A DNA stretch of 24,385 nucleotides from Clostridiales bacterium (GCA_019420065.1 JAHZHX010000028.1:1-24385); one strand, 5' to 3'. Positions 7,020 through 13,761 are shown, counted from the stretch's first letter. Numbers and translations are program-made. The notes: generated from the sequence alone by a model not told the origin.

Positions 7020-7547
7020 TTATGCGTGCTTCGGCAACGCTTTTTCCAGCGCCATCACCAGCGGCGGGATCAGAACAATGTGCGCAACCAGCCCCGGTAC
7101 GGCGTTGATAAACGCGCCGGCCAGGAACATGGAGAAGGTAAAGCTCGTTCCGGTAAGGCCGGACAGCGCCAGGCGTACCAGCCCCCAAAGAACGCGGCCG
7201 CCCAGCATGGCCGCGATCAGAGCGGCGTAGAGCGACAGAGGATGGCGCGGCAGACGGCGGTACATCAAGCCTGAAATCAGCCCATAGGCGGCCAGCTCAA
7301 AGCACATGGCTATGCCCGTGGGAAAGAGCGGCGGCATGCCGAACAGAGCAAAACGCAGCAGCGGCGCGATGGCGCCGGTTACCGCGGCATACAGCGGGCC
7401 GCAGATGAAGCCGCACAACAGCACCGGGATATGCATGGGACTCAGCGCGTTGCCGATCTGGGGAATCTGTCCGGTCAGCAGCGGCAGGATCATGCACAGC
7501 GCCAGACATACGGCGCTGAATACAAGCGGAAGGTAACGGTTTTTCAT
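7020..7547 (-). CDS. ECF transporter S component (vitamin or cofactor uptake)
   Basis: A 175-residue, very hydrophobic protein with about six membrane helices, the size and layout of energy-coupling-factor S components. These bind a vitamin or related small molecule and dock on a shared EcfA-EcfA'-EcfT module, which is not in this window. Typical features are the opening basic residue and helix, IGNALSPMHIPVLLCGFICGP in helix 2-3, then APLLRFALFGMPPLFP. The segment is reminiscent of pantothenate-type S components, but the ligand should be left open. The ATG at 7547 is preceded by GGGAG at nine bases. This ribosome site can pair with an upstream TTCTCCC. The gene is preceded by a DUF3842 gene, probably in the same transcript, and ends at a strong terminator. 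Confidence 0.85.
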   Translation of the reverse strand: MKNRYLPLVFSAVCLALCMILPLLTGQIPQIGNALSPMHIPVLLCGFICGPLYAAVTGAIAPLLRFALFGMPPLFPTGIAMCFELAAYGLISGLMYRRLPRHPLSLYAALIAAMLGGRVLWGLVRLALSGLTGTSFTFSMFLAGAFINAVPGLVAHIVLIPPLVMALEKALPKHA

Positions 7548-7549
7548 TT

Positions 7550-7595
7550 GGAGATTCTCCCTTCAGTATGATGCTTCCTGTCTTGAACGGGAGAA
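7550..7595 (-). promoter_or_regulatory. Hairpin covering the ribosome site of the ECF S-component gene
   Basis: On the minus strand TTCTCCC (7595-7589) can pair with GGGAGAA (7561-7555), and the adjoining GTTCAAG/CTGAA bases extend the stem by three pairs with one bulge. The second arm contains the GGGAG ribosome site. The same GGAG can alternatively pair with CTCC just downstream (7560-7550). It matches no riboswitch class I recognise. Confidence 0.4.
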
Positions 7596-7651
7596 GCGCC
7601 TTTAAGACGCAATTTATGCAGAGAGATACCGGCTGGGCCGAGCGGGAAAAA

Positions 7652-8074
7652 TCAGATCGCGGGAGCGCATAGCGCAATGATTTCGGCAATGGCGGCGTTC
7701 AGCAGCTGTGTGCGGGGCAGCTGCGGCAGACCTACAATGCGTGTTTGACAGCGATTGACGGGCAGCAGCACCTTGCAGGCGCGGCTTTGCCCGACGGCAA
7801 CTGCCATATCGGGGGTGATTTCTCCCATCAGCGCGTCCGCAACAACAATACCGATCGGCCCGGCAATGACGTCGGCGTCGCGGCTGGCGACGCGCACGGC
7901 GTTTTCGCCCGTTGCGCCGCGGGAGGCGCCTGCCTTGAGCATGCTGCTGGTTGCCAGCGCGTTGGCGCCCACGGCGATGATCTCATGCGGAGCGTCAAGG
8001 CCTGCGGCCAATAGCCCCTCCACGAGCTGGCTGCCAAGACGGCCGCTTTGACCGTCGATTACCACGATTTTCAT
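7652..8074 (-). CDS. DUF3842 family protein
   Basis: A 140-residue protein that starts MKIVVIDGQSGRLG, with a glycine-rich turn after the first strand like a Rossmann-type nucleotide-binding fold. It continues with AVGANALATSSMLKAGA, GATGENAV, DVIAGPIGIVVADALMGEITP and KVLLPVNRC, all hallmarks of DUF3842, a family common in Clostridia with no assigned function. The ATG at 8074 follows GAGGCGG at acceptable spacing; an upstream in-frame ATG at 8101 has no ribosome site. A consensus promoter lies 55 bases upstream. An ECF S-component gene follows 104 bases downstream with no terminator between them, which suggests a link to cofactor uptake or metabolism. That link is inference only. Confidence 0.88.
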   Translation of the reverse strand: MKIVVIDGQSGRLGSQLVEGLLAAGLDAPHEIIAVGANALATSSMLKAGASRGATGENAVRVASRDADVIAGPIGIVVADALMGEITPDMAVAVGQSRACKVLLPVNRCQTRIVGLPQLPRTQLLNAAIAEIIALCAPAI

Positions 8075-8128
8075 GATTGCCCGCCTCGTTTGCTGCTGCA
8101 TAAAGCGCTGAAAATTGAATGCATATTT

Positions 8129-8157
8129 ATCATAACGGCCGTGCGCGCAAATGTCAA
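8129..8157 (-). promoter_or_regulatory. Promoter of the DUF3842-ECF pair
   Basis: On the minus strand a perfect TTGACA (8157-8152), a 17-base spacer, and TATGAT (8134-8129), pointing into the DUF3842 gene. Confidence 0.75.
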
Positions 8158-8281
8158 GGGCTGCGGAAAAGAAGAAAAGGCTTCTCCTGCTTCAGCAAAA
8201 TCAGCAGGGAAATATCGATAAAATTATTACAAAAAGATGATGCTTAGATGGCCGCTATAACGCTGAAAACGGTTGAAATGA
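8158..8281. other. Intergenic stretch upstream of pckA with small hairpins
   Basis: No gene is supported. Two small stem-loops are visible: GAAG with CTTC near 8170-8183, and CCTGCT with AGCAGG near 8187-8209. No T-tract makes either a convincing terminator on the plus strand. Confidence 0.35.
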
Positions 8282-8310
8282 ACGAAAAATGACGAAAAAT
8301 GTTTTATAAT
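8282..8310 (+). promoter_or_regulatory. Candidate pckA promoter with tandem repeat in the -35 zone
   Basis: Two adjacent exact copies of ACGAAAAATG (8282-8291 and 8292-8301) precede a perfect TATAAT (8305-8310). No -35 hexamer is recognisable at the right distance; the repeats occupy that position. A second TATAAT is at 8319-8324. The layout suits an activator-dependent promoter. This is inferred from position only. Confidence 0.45.
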
Positions 8311-8328
8311 GTACTTGATATAATATAA

Positions 8329-8382
8329 ATTACGCCGTAATGATTTTGTAATACATATAAAAAAATATATACTTGCATGCAA
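8329..8382. promoter_or_regulatory. Palindromes in the pckA leader (operator candidates)
   Basis: ATTACG-C-CGTAAT (8329-8341) is a perfect 13-base palindrome just downstream of both candidate -10 boxes. TTGCATGCAA (8373-8382) is a second perfect palindrome. Both could be repressor sites for the downstream operon. No matching regulator is encoded nearby. Confidence 0.4.
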
Positions 8383-8487
8383 ATTTGGAATTTCAAAACA
8401 GCCTTGTTTCGTAATAAGATGTATGTGGTGAGAGTTGGATTTTTACAAAAGATCATTTCACCGAAAGAATTACTATTCAGCGGGATG

Positions 8488-8525
8488 GGATATGGCGGAA
8501 GGAAAGCGTATATCCGATTCACGCT
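8488..8525 (+). promoter_or_regulatory. Possible pseudoknot in the pckA leader
   Basis: GGATAT (8488-8493) can pair with ATATCC (8510-8515). AGCGT (8505-8509), in the loop of that stem, can pair with ACGCT (8521-8525). The two stems interlock as an H-type pseudoknot ending nine bases before the AAGGAGG ribosome site. The stems are short, so chance is a real possibility. Confidence 0.25.
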
Positions 8526-8548
8526 AAAAATCGAAGGAGGCAGACCTT

Positions 8549-10111
8549 ATGGAAACCTATGGCATTGAAAAGTATGGTATTATCAATCCCAAGGCTGTTT
8601 ACCGCAATCTCACGCCCGCACAGCTGGTGGAAGCCGCGCTGCGCCGTGGAGAGGGCACGCTGAGCAAAACCGGCGCGCTGGTTGTAAAAACCGGCAAGTA
8701 CACCGGCCGCAGCGCCAACGACAAGTTCATTGTTGACACGCCCGCCGTGCATGACGACATTGCCTGGGGCAAGGTCAACCGTCCCATCAGCAAGGAGAAG
8801 TTTGACGGGATTTACAATAAAGTGATTGCCTACCTGCAAAACAAGGAAGTATTTATTTTCGACGGCTTTGCCGGGGCGGATGCAAAGTATGCCAAGGCTT
8901 TCCGCATCATCAACGAGCTGGCCAGCCAGAACATGTTCATTCATCAGCTTCTGCGCCGTCCCACGGATGAGCAGCTGGCGAACTTCAATGAGGATTATAC
9001 CATTATTGCCGCGCCGGGCTTCAAGTGCATCCCCGAACGCGACGGCACCCGCAGCGAGGCGGCGATCCTGGTGGATTACGAGGCCAAGCTGGTGGTGATC
9101 TGCGGCACGCAGTACGCGGGCGAAATCAAGAAGAGCGTGTTCTCGGTGATGAACTACGTTCTGCCCAAGATGGGCGTGTTCCCCATGCATTGCTCTGCCA
9201 ATATCGGCAAGGATGGCGACGCGGCGGTGTTCTTCGGCCTGTCCGGCACCGGCAAAACTACCCTGTCCGCCGACCCCAACCGTCAGCTGATCGGTGACGA
9301 CGAGCATGGCTGGTCGGATGATTCGGTGTTCAACTTTGAAGGCGGCTGCTATGCCAAGTGCATCAACCTGTCCGCCGAGAAGGAACCCGATATTTACAAT
9401 GCCATCAAGTTTGGCGCGCTGGTCGAAAACGTGGTCATGGATCCCGATACCCGCGAGTTTGACTTTGACGACGCTTCCCTGGCCGAGAACAGCCGCGTGG
9501 GTTATCCCGTGGAATACATCGACAATGCCAAGCTGGACGGCGTAGGCGGGATTCCCAAGACCGTGATCTTCCTGACGGCGGACGCTTTCGGCGTGCTGCC
9601 GCCCATCAGCAAGCTGGACCGCAACCAGGCGATGTACTACTTCGTGTCTGGCTTTACTTCCAAGCTGGCCGGCACCGAGATCGGCATCACCTCTCCCGTT
9701 CCCACCTTCTCTACCTGTTTTGGCGAACCCTTCCTGCCGCTGGATCCCTCGGTCTATGCGCAGATGCTGGCCGAAAAGGTGGAAAAGAGCGGTGCGAATG
9801 TGTATCTGGTCAATACCGGCTGGAACGGCACCGGCAAGCGCACCAAGCTGGCCTATACCCGCGCCATGGTAACGGCTGCCCTCAACGGAGAACTGGAAAA
9901 GGGTGAGTTTGTGAAGGATCCGTATTTTGGCGTGGCCGTGCCTACCAAGTGCGAGAATGTGCCTGACGATCTGCTGATTCCCGCCAACACCTGGCAGGAT
10001 CAGGCTGCATACGAGGCTGCTGCCAAAAAGCTGGCCGAAATGTTCCGCGAGAACTTCAAAAAGTATACCCATATGAGCCAGGAAATCGTTGACGCCGGCC
10101 CCCGCGGCTGA
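8549..10111 (+). CDS. pckA: Phosphoenolpyruvate carboxykinase (ATP)
   Basis: The enzyme interconverts oxaloacetate + ATP with PEP + CO2 + ADP. The 520-residue protein matches the ATP-dependent family in length and motifs: YTGRSANDKF (about 51-60, substrate arginine), the P-loop GLSGTGKTTLS (230-240), the metal-binding LIGDDEHGW (247-255), and GWNGTGKRTKLAYTRAM near the C-terminus. The ATG at 8549 follows AAGGAGG at eight bases. It is preceded by a long leader with repeats and palindromes. It is the first gene of a tightly spaced operon with four sodium-pump decarboxylase genes (16 bases to the next gene). In fermentative anaerobes this enzyme often runs toward oxaloacetate and ATP, and the partners here consume oxaloacetate, so that direction is likely. 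Confidence 0.97.
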   Translation: METYGIEKYGIINPKAVYRNLTPAQLVEAALRRGEGTLSKTGALVVKTGKYTGRSANDKFIVDTPAVHDDIAWGKVNRPISKEKFDGIYNKVIAYLQNKEVFIFDGFAGADAKYAKAFRIINELASQNMFIHQLLRRPTDEQLANFNEDYTIIAAPGFKCIPERDGTRSEAAILVDYEAKLVVICGTQYAGEIKKSVFSVMNYVLPKMGVFPMHCSANIGKDGDAAVFFGLSGTGKTTLSADPNRQLIGDDEHGWSDDSVFNFEGGCYAKCINLSAEKEPDIYNAIKFGALVENVVMDPDTREFDFDDASLAENSRVGYPVEYIDNAKLDGVGGIPKTVIFLTADAFGVLPPISKLDRNQAMYYFVSGFTSKLAGTEIGITSPVPTFSTCFGEPFLPLDPSVYAQMLAEKVEKSGANVYLVNTGWNGTGKRTKLAYTRAMVTAALNGELEKGEFVKDPYFGVAVPTKCENVPDDLLIPANTWQDQAAYEAAAKKLAEMFRENFKKYTHMSQEIVDAGPRG

Positions 10112-10127
10112 GAAGTGAGGTAACAGT

Positions 10128-10463
10128 ATGGACCCCACAGAAATCATTACGACGGTTGCGCCAAGTGTGGAAGCGGCTGTAAATAATACCGACATTGCCA
10201 CCTGGTTTGTGGTGGTAATGGGCATAGGCATCGTGTTTATCGGCTTGATATGCCTGATCGCCCTGATTAGCCTGATGGGCAGCATCATGAAGCGTGTGAA
10301 TGCACGCTCGGCGGAGCAGGAGGCGGCTGCGGCCGTCTCCGCGCCCGCGGCGGAGGAAATTCCCAACCGTTCCGAGCTGGTGGCGGCGGTGTCCGTGGCG
10401 CTGGCGGAGGAGCTGGGCAAGGATGTACGGGCCATCCGCATCCTGAGCATCAAAAGGGTCTGA
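10128..10463 (+). CDS. Na+-translocating decarboxylase gamma subunit (OadG family)
   Basis: A 111-residue small membrane subunit that anchors and helps assemble the decarboxylase on the membrane. It has one membrane helix at about residues 25-50 (WFVVVMGIGIVFIGLICLIA), then an Ala/Glu-rich linker and a short C-terminal domain ending RAIRILSIKRV. OadG proteins are poorly conserved; the call rests on length, single helix, linker and position between pckA and the biotin carrier. The ATG at 10128 follows GTGAGG. It is part of the same operon, with a 16-base gap before and a 27-base gap after. Confidence 0.85.
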   Translation: MDPTEIITTVAPSVEAAVNNTDIATWFVVVMGIGIVFIGLICLIALISLMGSIMKRVNARSAEQEAAAAVSAPAAEEIPNRSELVAAVSVALAEELGKDVRAIRILSIKRV

Positions 10464-10490
10464 GGACCAAACGAAAGGAAGGAATCAGTT

Positions 10491-10838
10491 ATGAAAAAGT
10501 ATCGCGTGAATGTGAACGGCACGCAATATGATATCACGCTTGAGGTGCTCGAAGGCGACGCCGCGGCTGCTCCCGCCGCGCCCAAAGCGGCGCCCGCTCC
10601 TGCCGCGCCCAAGGCGGCTGCCGGTGGCCAGGCGGTCAACGCGCCCATGCCCGGCACCATTCTTGCCGTGAATGTCAAGCCCGGCCAGGCCGTCAAGCGC
10701 GGCGATGTGCTGGTGATCCTGGAAGCCATGAAGATGGAGAATGAGATCATGGCGCCTGTGGATGGTACCGTCGGCGCTGTGAACGTGACCAAGGGGCAGT
10801 CGGTGCAGTCCGGCGCTGTGCTTCTCACCATCGCGTAA
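10491..10838 (+). CDS. Biotin carboxyl carrier subunit of the Na+-pumping decarboxylase
   Basis: A 115-residue biotinyl carrier. It moves the carboxyl group from the carboxyltransferase subunit to the membrane beta subunit. The biotin attachment motif EAMKMEN places biotin on Lys81. The N-terminal segment (about 1-22) is followed by an Ala/Pro-rich hinge (23-45), then the lipoyl/biotinyl domain with NAPMPGTILAVNVKPGQ and a final strand SGAVLLTIA. In Klebsiella-type OadA this domain is fused to the alpha subunit; here it is a separate gene. The ATG at 10491 follows AAGGAAGGA. The beta subunit gene begins 15 bases after the stop. Confidence 0.95.
   Translation: MKKYRVNVNGTQYDITLEVLEGDAAAAPAAPKAAPAPAAPKAAAGGQAVNAPMPGTILAVNVKPGQAVKRGDVLVILEAMKMENEIMAPVDGTVGAVNVTKGQSVQSGAVLLTIA
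10569..10622 (+). repeat. Tandem 27-base repeat encoding the biotin-carrier hinge
   Basis: Two adjacent 27-base units (10569-10595 and 10596-10622) match at 23 of 27 positions and encode APAAPKAAP and APAAPKAAA. The repeat lengthens the flexible hinge and probably arose by duplication. Confidence 0.75.
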
Positions 10839-10853
10839 GGCGGAGGCAGAAGC

Positions 10854-12020
10854 ATGGAAACAATTATGAATTTCATCCGGCAGACCGGTTTCTCCATGAT
10901 CGGGGATAACTGGAAAATGCTGGTGATGATCGTCATCGCCCTGGTGCTGGCATACCTGGCGATCGTGAAAAAGTTTGAGCCGCTGCTGCTGCTGCCGATT
11001 TCCTTCGGTATGCTGCTGACCAACCTGCCCGGCGCGAACCTCTTCCACGAGGAGTTGTTTGCCGGCGGCCATATCGGCTGGCAGGCGCTGGCGGAAAACG
11101 GCGGCCTGCTCGACTATCTGTATCTGGGCGTGAAGCTGGGCATTTATCCCTGCCTGATTTTCATTGGCGTGGGCGCGGGAACGGATTTTGAGCCGCTGCT
11201 GGCCAACCCCAAAACGCTGCTGCTGGGCGCGGCGGCGCAGGTAGGCATCTTCATTGTGTTCATTCTGGCGCGCTTGTTTGGCTTTACTCCTGCCGAGTCC
11301 GGCGCCATCGGCATCATCGGCGGCGCGGACGGCCCCACCGCCATCTATACCGCCATCCGGCTGGCCCCCCATTTGCTGGGCGCGATTGCGGTTGCGGCAT
11401 ATTCCTACATGGCGCTGGTTCCGGTGATTCAGCCGCCCATCATGCGCGCGCTGACCACCGAGGAAGAGCGCAAGATCGTCATGAAGCCGCTGCGCAAGGT
11501 GTCCAAGACCGAAAAGATCATGTTCCCCTTTGTGGTAACGATTTTTGTGGCGCTGCTTGTGCCCTCGGCGGCTCCGTTGGTTGGCTGCCTGATGCTGGGC
11601 AACCTGCTGCATGAGTGCGGCGTGACCGAGCGTTTGGACAAGACCGTGCAGAACGAGCTGATGAACATCGTGACCGTGTTCCTGGGCGTGTGCGTGGGCG
11701 CGACGGCGACCGCCAACACCTTCCTGACCTGGCAGACGATCAAGATCATGCTGATGGGCATTTTCGCCTTTGGCTGCGGATCCGCGGGCGGCGTGCTGCT
11801 GGCCAAGTTCATGAACCTGTTCCTCAAGGAAAAGATCAACCCGCTGATCGGCTCCGCCGGCGTATCCGCGGTGCCCATGGCGGCGCGCGTCAGCCAGAAG
11901 GAAGGCCAGAAGGCCGATCCGGGCAACTTCCTGCTCATGCACGCCATGGGCCCCAACGTTGCAGGCGTGATTGGCTCCGCGATTGCCGCGGGCGTGCTGC
12001 TGGCGCTGTTTGGCGTGTAA
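10854..12020 (+). CDS. oadB: Na+-translocating decarboxylase beta subunit (oxaloacetate decarboxylase type)
   Basis: This 388-residue integral membrane protein decarboxylates carboxybiotin and couples it to Na+ export. About nine or more hydrophobic helices are visible. The key GIIGGADGPTAIY (about 153-165) carries Asp159, the counterpart of the Na+-binding Asp203 of Klebsiella OadB. Other family blocks are FIGVGAGTDFEPLLANPK, ENAL-like NELMNIVTVFLG, and the C-terminal SAVPMAARVSQKEGQ and LLMHAMGPNVAGVIGSA. Length is close to that of relatives. The ATG at 10854 follows GGCGGAGG. It lies 15 bases after the biotin-carrier gene and 15 bases before the alpha-subunit gene, clearly one operon. Confidence 0.96.
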   Translation: METIMNFIRQTGFSMIGDNWKMLVMIVIALVLAYLAIVKKFEPLLLLPISFGMLLTNLPGANLFHEELFAGGHIGWQALAENGGLLDYLYLGVKLGIYPCLIFIGVGAGTDFEPLLANPKTLLLGAAAQVGIFIVFILARLFGFTPAESGAIGIIGGADGPTAIYTAIRLAPHLLGAIAVAAYSYMALVPVIQPPIMRALTTEEERKIVMKPLRKVSKTEKIMFPFVVTIFVALLVPSAAPLVGCLMLGNLLHECGVTERLDKTVQNELMNIVTVFLGVCVGATATANTFLTWQTIKIMLMGIFAFGCGSAGGVLLAKFMNLFLKEKINPLIGSAGVSAVPMAARVSQKEGQKADPGNFLLMHAMGPNVAGVIGSAIAAGVLLALFGV

Positions 12021-12035
12021 GGGAGGGGCGGACGA

Positions 12036-13454
12036 ATGGCTAAGATTTATATTACCGATACCATCCTGCGCGACGCGCATCAGTCCCAGGCGGCGACCCG
12101 TATGCGCCTGAGCGATATGCTGCCCGCGTGTGAGATTCTGGACAGCATCGGCTACTGGTCGCTGGAATGTTGGGGCGGCGCTACGTTTGACAGCTGCATG
12201 CGCTTCCTGGACGAGGATCCCTGGGAGCGCCTGCGCCAGTTGCGCAAGCATATGCCCAATACCAAGCTGCAAATGCTGCTGCGCGGCCAGAACCTGCTGG
12301 GCTACAAGCATTATGCCGACGACGTTGTGGATGCATTCTGCGCCAAGTCCGTGGAAAACGGCATCGACGTGGTGCGCATCTTTGACGCCCTGAACGATAC
12401 TCGCAACATTGAACGCGCCATGCGCGCCGTCAAGAAGGCGGGCGGACTGGTGGAGGGCTGCATCAGCTATACCGTCAGCCCCGTGCATAACGAGGAGTAT
12501 TTTGTCAAGCTGGCCAAGGAGATCGAGCAGATGGGCGCTGATACCATCTGCATCAAGGACATGGCCAACCTTCTTCTGCCCTATGATGCTTATTCTTTGG
12601 TGAAAAAGCTCAAGGAAAACATCAAGGTTCCCATCCATCTGCATACCCACAATACCACCGGCACGGGCGACATGGTGTACCTGATGGCGGCGCAGGCCGG
12701 CGTGGATATTATCGATACCGCACTGTCTCCGCTGTCCAATGGTACCAGCCAGCCGGCAACGGAATCCATGGTGGCGACCTTCCAGGGGACGGAGTTTGAC
12801 ACCGGTCTGGATATGGATAAGCTGCTCAAGGCGGCCGATCATTTCCGCAAGGTGGCCAACCGCCTGAAGGAGAGCGGTTCGCTGGATCCCAAGGTGCTCA
12901 ATACCGACGCTAAGACGCTGGTGTATCAGGTACCGGGCGGCATGCTGTCCAACCTGATCAGCCAGCTCAAGCAGGCGAATGCCGAGGATAAGTATTACGA
13001 CGTGCTGGCCGAGGTGCCGCGCGTGCGCAAGGACTTTGGCTATCCGCCGCTGGTCACGCCGACCAGCCAGATCGTAGGCTCCCAGGCAGTGCTCAACGTC
13101 TTGGCGGGCGAGCGCTACAAGATGGTTTCCAAGGAATCCAAGGCGCTGCTGCGCGGCGAATATGGCCGTCTGCCCGGCCCCGTCAATGAAGAGGTGCGCA
13201 AGAAGGCCATTGGCGACGACAAGGTGATTACCTGCCGTCCGGCCGATCAGATTGCGCCCGAGATGGATATGTACCGCGAAAAGACCCGCGGGATCGCCAA
13301 GAGCGAGGAGGACGTGCTTTCCTACGCATTGTTCCCGCAGGTTGCGCCCGGCTTCTTTGAAAAGCGTGAGGCGGCAAAGAATCCCAAGCCGCAGCCGCCC
13401 AAGGAAGATCCCGATGCCGTGCGCGAGCTGTACGTTGAGGATATGGGCAACTAA
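12036..13454 (+). CDS. oadA: Oxaloacetate decarboxylase alpha subunit (carboxyltransferase, no biotin domain)
   Basis: This soluble subunit transfers the carboxyl group of oxaloacetate to biotin, releasing pyruvate. The 472-residue protein begins with a TIM-barrel carboxyltransferase: DTILRDAHQSQAATRMR, with metal ligand Asp13, then ECWGGATFD, LLRGQNLLGY, IFDALND, the metal-site lysine in CIKDMANLL (Lys174), and the metal histidines in HLHTHNT (His201, His203). The conserved barrel/C-terminal linker QVPGGMLSNL follows, then a C-terminal domain ending about residue 450. Klebsiella OadA is about 596 residues because it carries the biotin domain; here that domain is a separate gene. This is the carboxyltransferase class of pyruvate carboxylase and OAD, not of methylmalonyl-CoA decarboxylase, which identifies the pump substrate as oxaloacetate. 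A terminator follows. Confidence 0.95.
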   Translation: MAKIYITDTILRDAHQSQAATRMRLSDMLPACEILDSIGYWSLECWGGATFDSCMRFLDEDPWERLRQLRKHMPNTKLQMLLRGQNLLGYKHYADDVVDAFCAKSVENGIDVVRIFDALNDTRNIERAMRAVKKAGGLVEGCISYTVSPVHNEEYFVKLAKEIEQMGADTICIKDMANLLLPYDAYSLVKKLKENIKVPIHLHTHNTTGTGDMVYLMAAQAGVDIIDTALSPLSNGTSQPATESMVATFQGTEFDTGLDMDKLLKAADHFRKVANRLKESGSLDPKVLNTDAKTLVYQVPGGMLSNLISQLKQANAEDKYYDVLAEVPRVRKDFGYPPLVTPTSQIVGSQAVLNVLAGERYKMVSKESKALLRGEYGRLPGPVNEEVRKKAIGDDKVITCRPADQIAPEMDMYREKTRGIAKSEEDVLSYALFPQVAPGFFEKREAAKNPKPQPPKEDPDAVRELYVEDMGN

Positions 13455-13463
13455 ATGCTTACG

Positions 13464-13494
13464 CCTCCCCCGGAGCTTTTCGGGGGAGGTTTTT
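13464..13494 (+). terminator. Terminator of the pckA-oad operon
   Basis: A perfect 9-bp stem, CCTCCCCCG (13464-13472) with CGGGGGAGG (13481-13489), an 8-base loop, and TTTTT. It is strong, and lies nine bases after the oadA stop. Confidence 0.93.
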
Positions 13495-13503
13495 GCCCGC
13501 TGC

Positions 13504-13533
13504 TTGACAAAAGCTGCCTTTTTATTGTATAAT
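13504..13533 (+). promoter_or_regulatory. Promoter of the T-box-hisS-aspS transcription unit
   Basis: A perfect TTGACA (13504-13509), an 18-base spacer and a perfect TATAAT (13528-13533), just before the T-box leader. Confidence 0.85.
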
Positions 13534-13539
13534 ACAGTA

Positions 13540-13761
13540 TCGGCTGTGATGGGAAAGGAATCCGTGTGCGGACGGCGTGAAGAGAGAAGGGTCAAGGCTG
13601 CAAGCCCTTTGCCGGCGCACGGGCAGGACGTCCTGGAGCCGTCCCGTGAAAGCGGGCGTATTCCGCGTTAAGGAGCAAAGCGGCATCCATTGGGATGCAA
13701 GCTGGGTGGTACCGCGAAAGTGATTTCGTCCCATGCATTTGCATGGGATTATTATTTTATT
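13540..13761 (+). promoter_or_regulatory. T-box leader of hisS-aspS, specifier probably GAC (Asp)
   Basis: A T-box riboswitch reads the charging state of a tRNA and lets transcription continue when that tRNA is uncharged. The T-box GGGTGGTACCGCG is at 13704-13716. Stem I is closed by CGGCT (13541-13545) with AGCCG (13637-13641). Its distal part has the AGAGAGAAGGG-type motif. Above the kink-turn, GGGA (13551-13554) pairs with TCCT (13631-13634). The codon just before the purine preceding TCCT is GAC (13627-13629), which fits tRNA-Asp. A CAC at 13618-13620 lies inside a paired stem and is an unlikely specifier. Stem III is GCATCC/GGATGC (13683-13698). The terminator is at 13730-13761. Confidence 0.92.
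13730..13761 (+). terminator. Attenuator terminator of the T-box leader
   Basis: CCCATGC (13730-13736) pairs with GCATGGG (13741-13747), followed by ATTATTATTTTATT. It would form when charged tRNA leaves the antiterminator unstabilised. Confidence 0.82.

Noticed and set aside
8304..8522. A 72-codon minus-strand frame in the AT-rich pckA leader
   Set aside because: No ribosome site or homology recognised, and it overlaps the likely promoter and operators of pckA.
8519..11023. A minus-strand open frame of about 834 codons
   Set aside because: Antisense to pckA and the following genes, with a low-complexity Ala/Gly/Ser stretch, no ribosome site and no recognisable domain.
10128..13454. Methylmalonyl-CoA or glutaconyl-CoA decarboxylase as the identity of the sodium pump
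   Set aside because: The alpha subunit is the pyruvate carboxylase/OAD carboxyltransferase class (RDAHQS, HLHTH), not the acyl-CoA carboxyltransferase class used by those pumps.
10485..13595. A minus-strand open frame of about 1036 codons
   Set aside because: It lies wholly antisense to the biotin-carrier, oadB and oadA genes. Its translation is rich in His, Gln and Arg without domains. Long antisense frames arise here from the GC-rich codon use of highly expressed genes.
13618..13620. CAC (His codon) as T-box specifier
   Set aside because: It sits inside a well-paired 8-bp stem, whereas GAC at 13627-13629 is placed correctly relative to the closing helix and purine.
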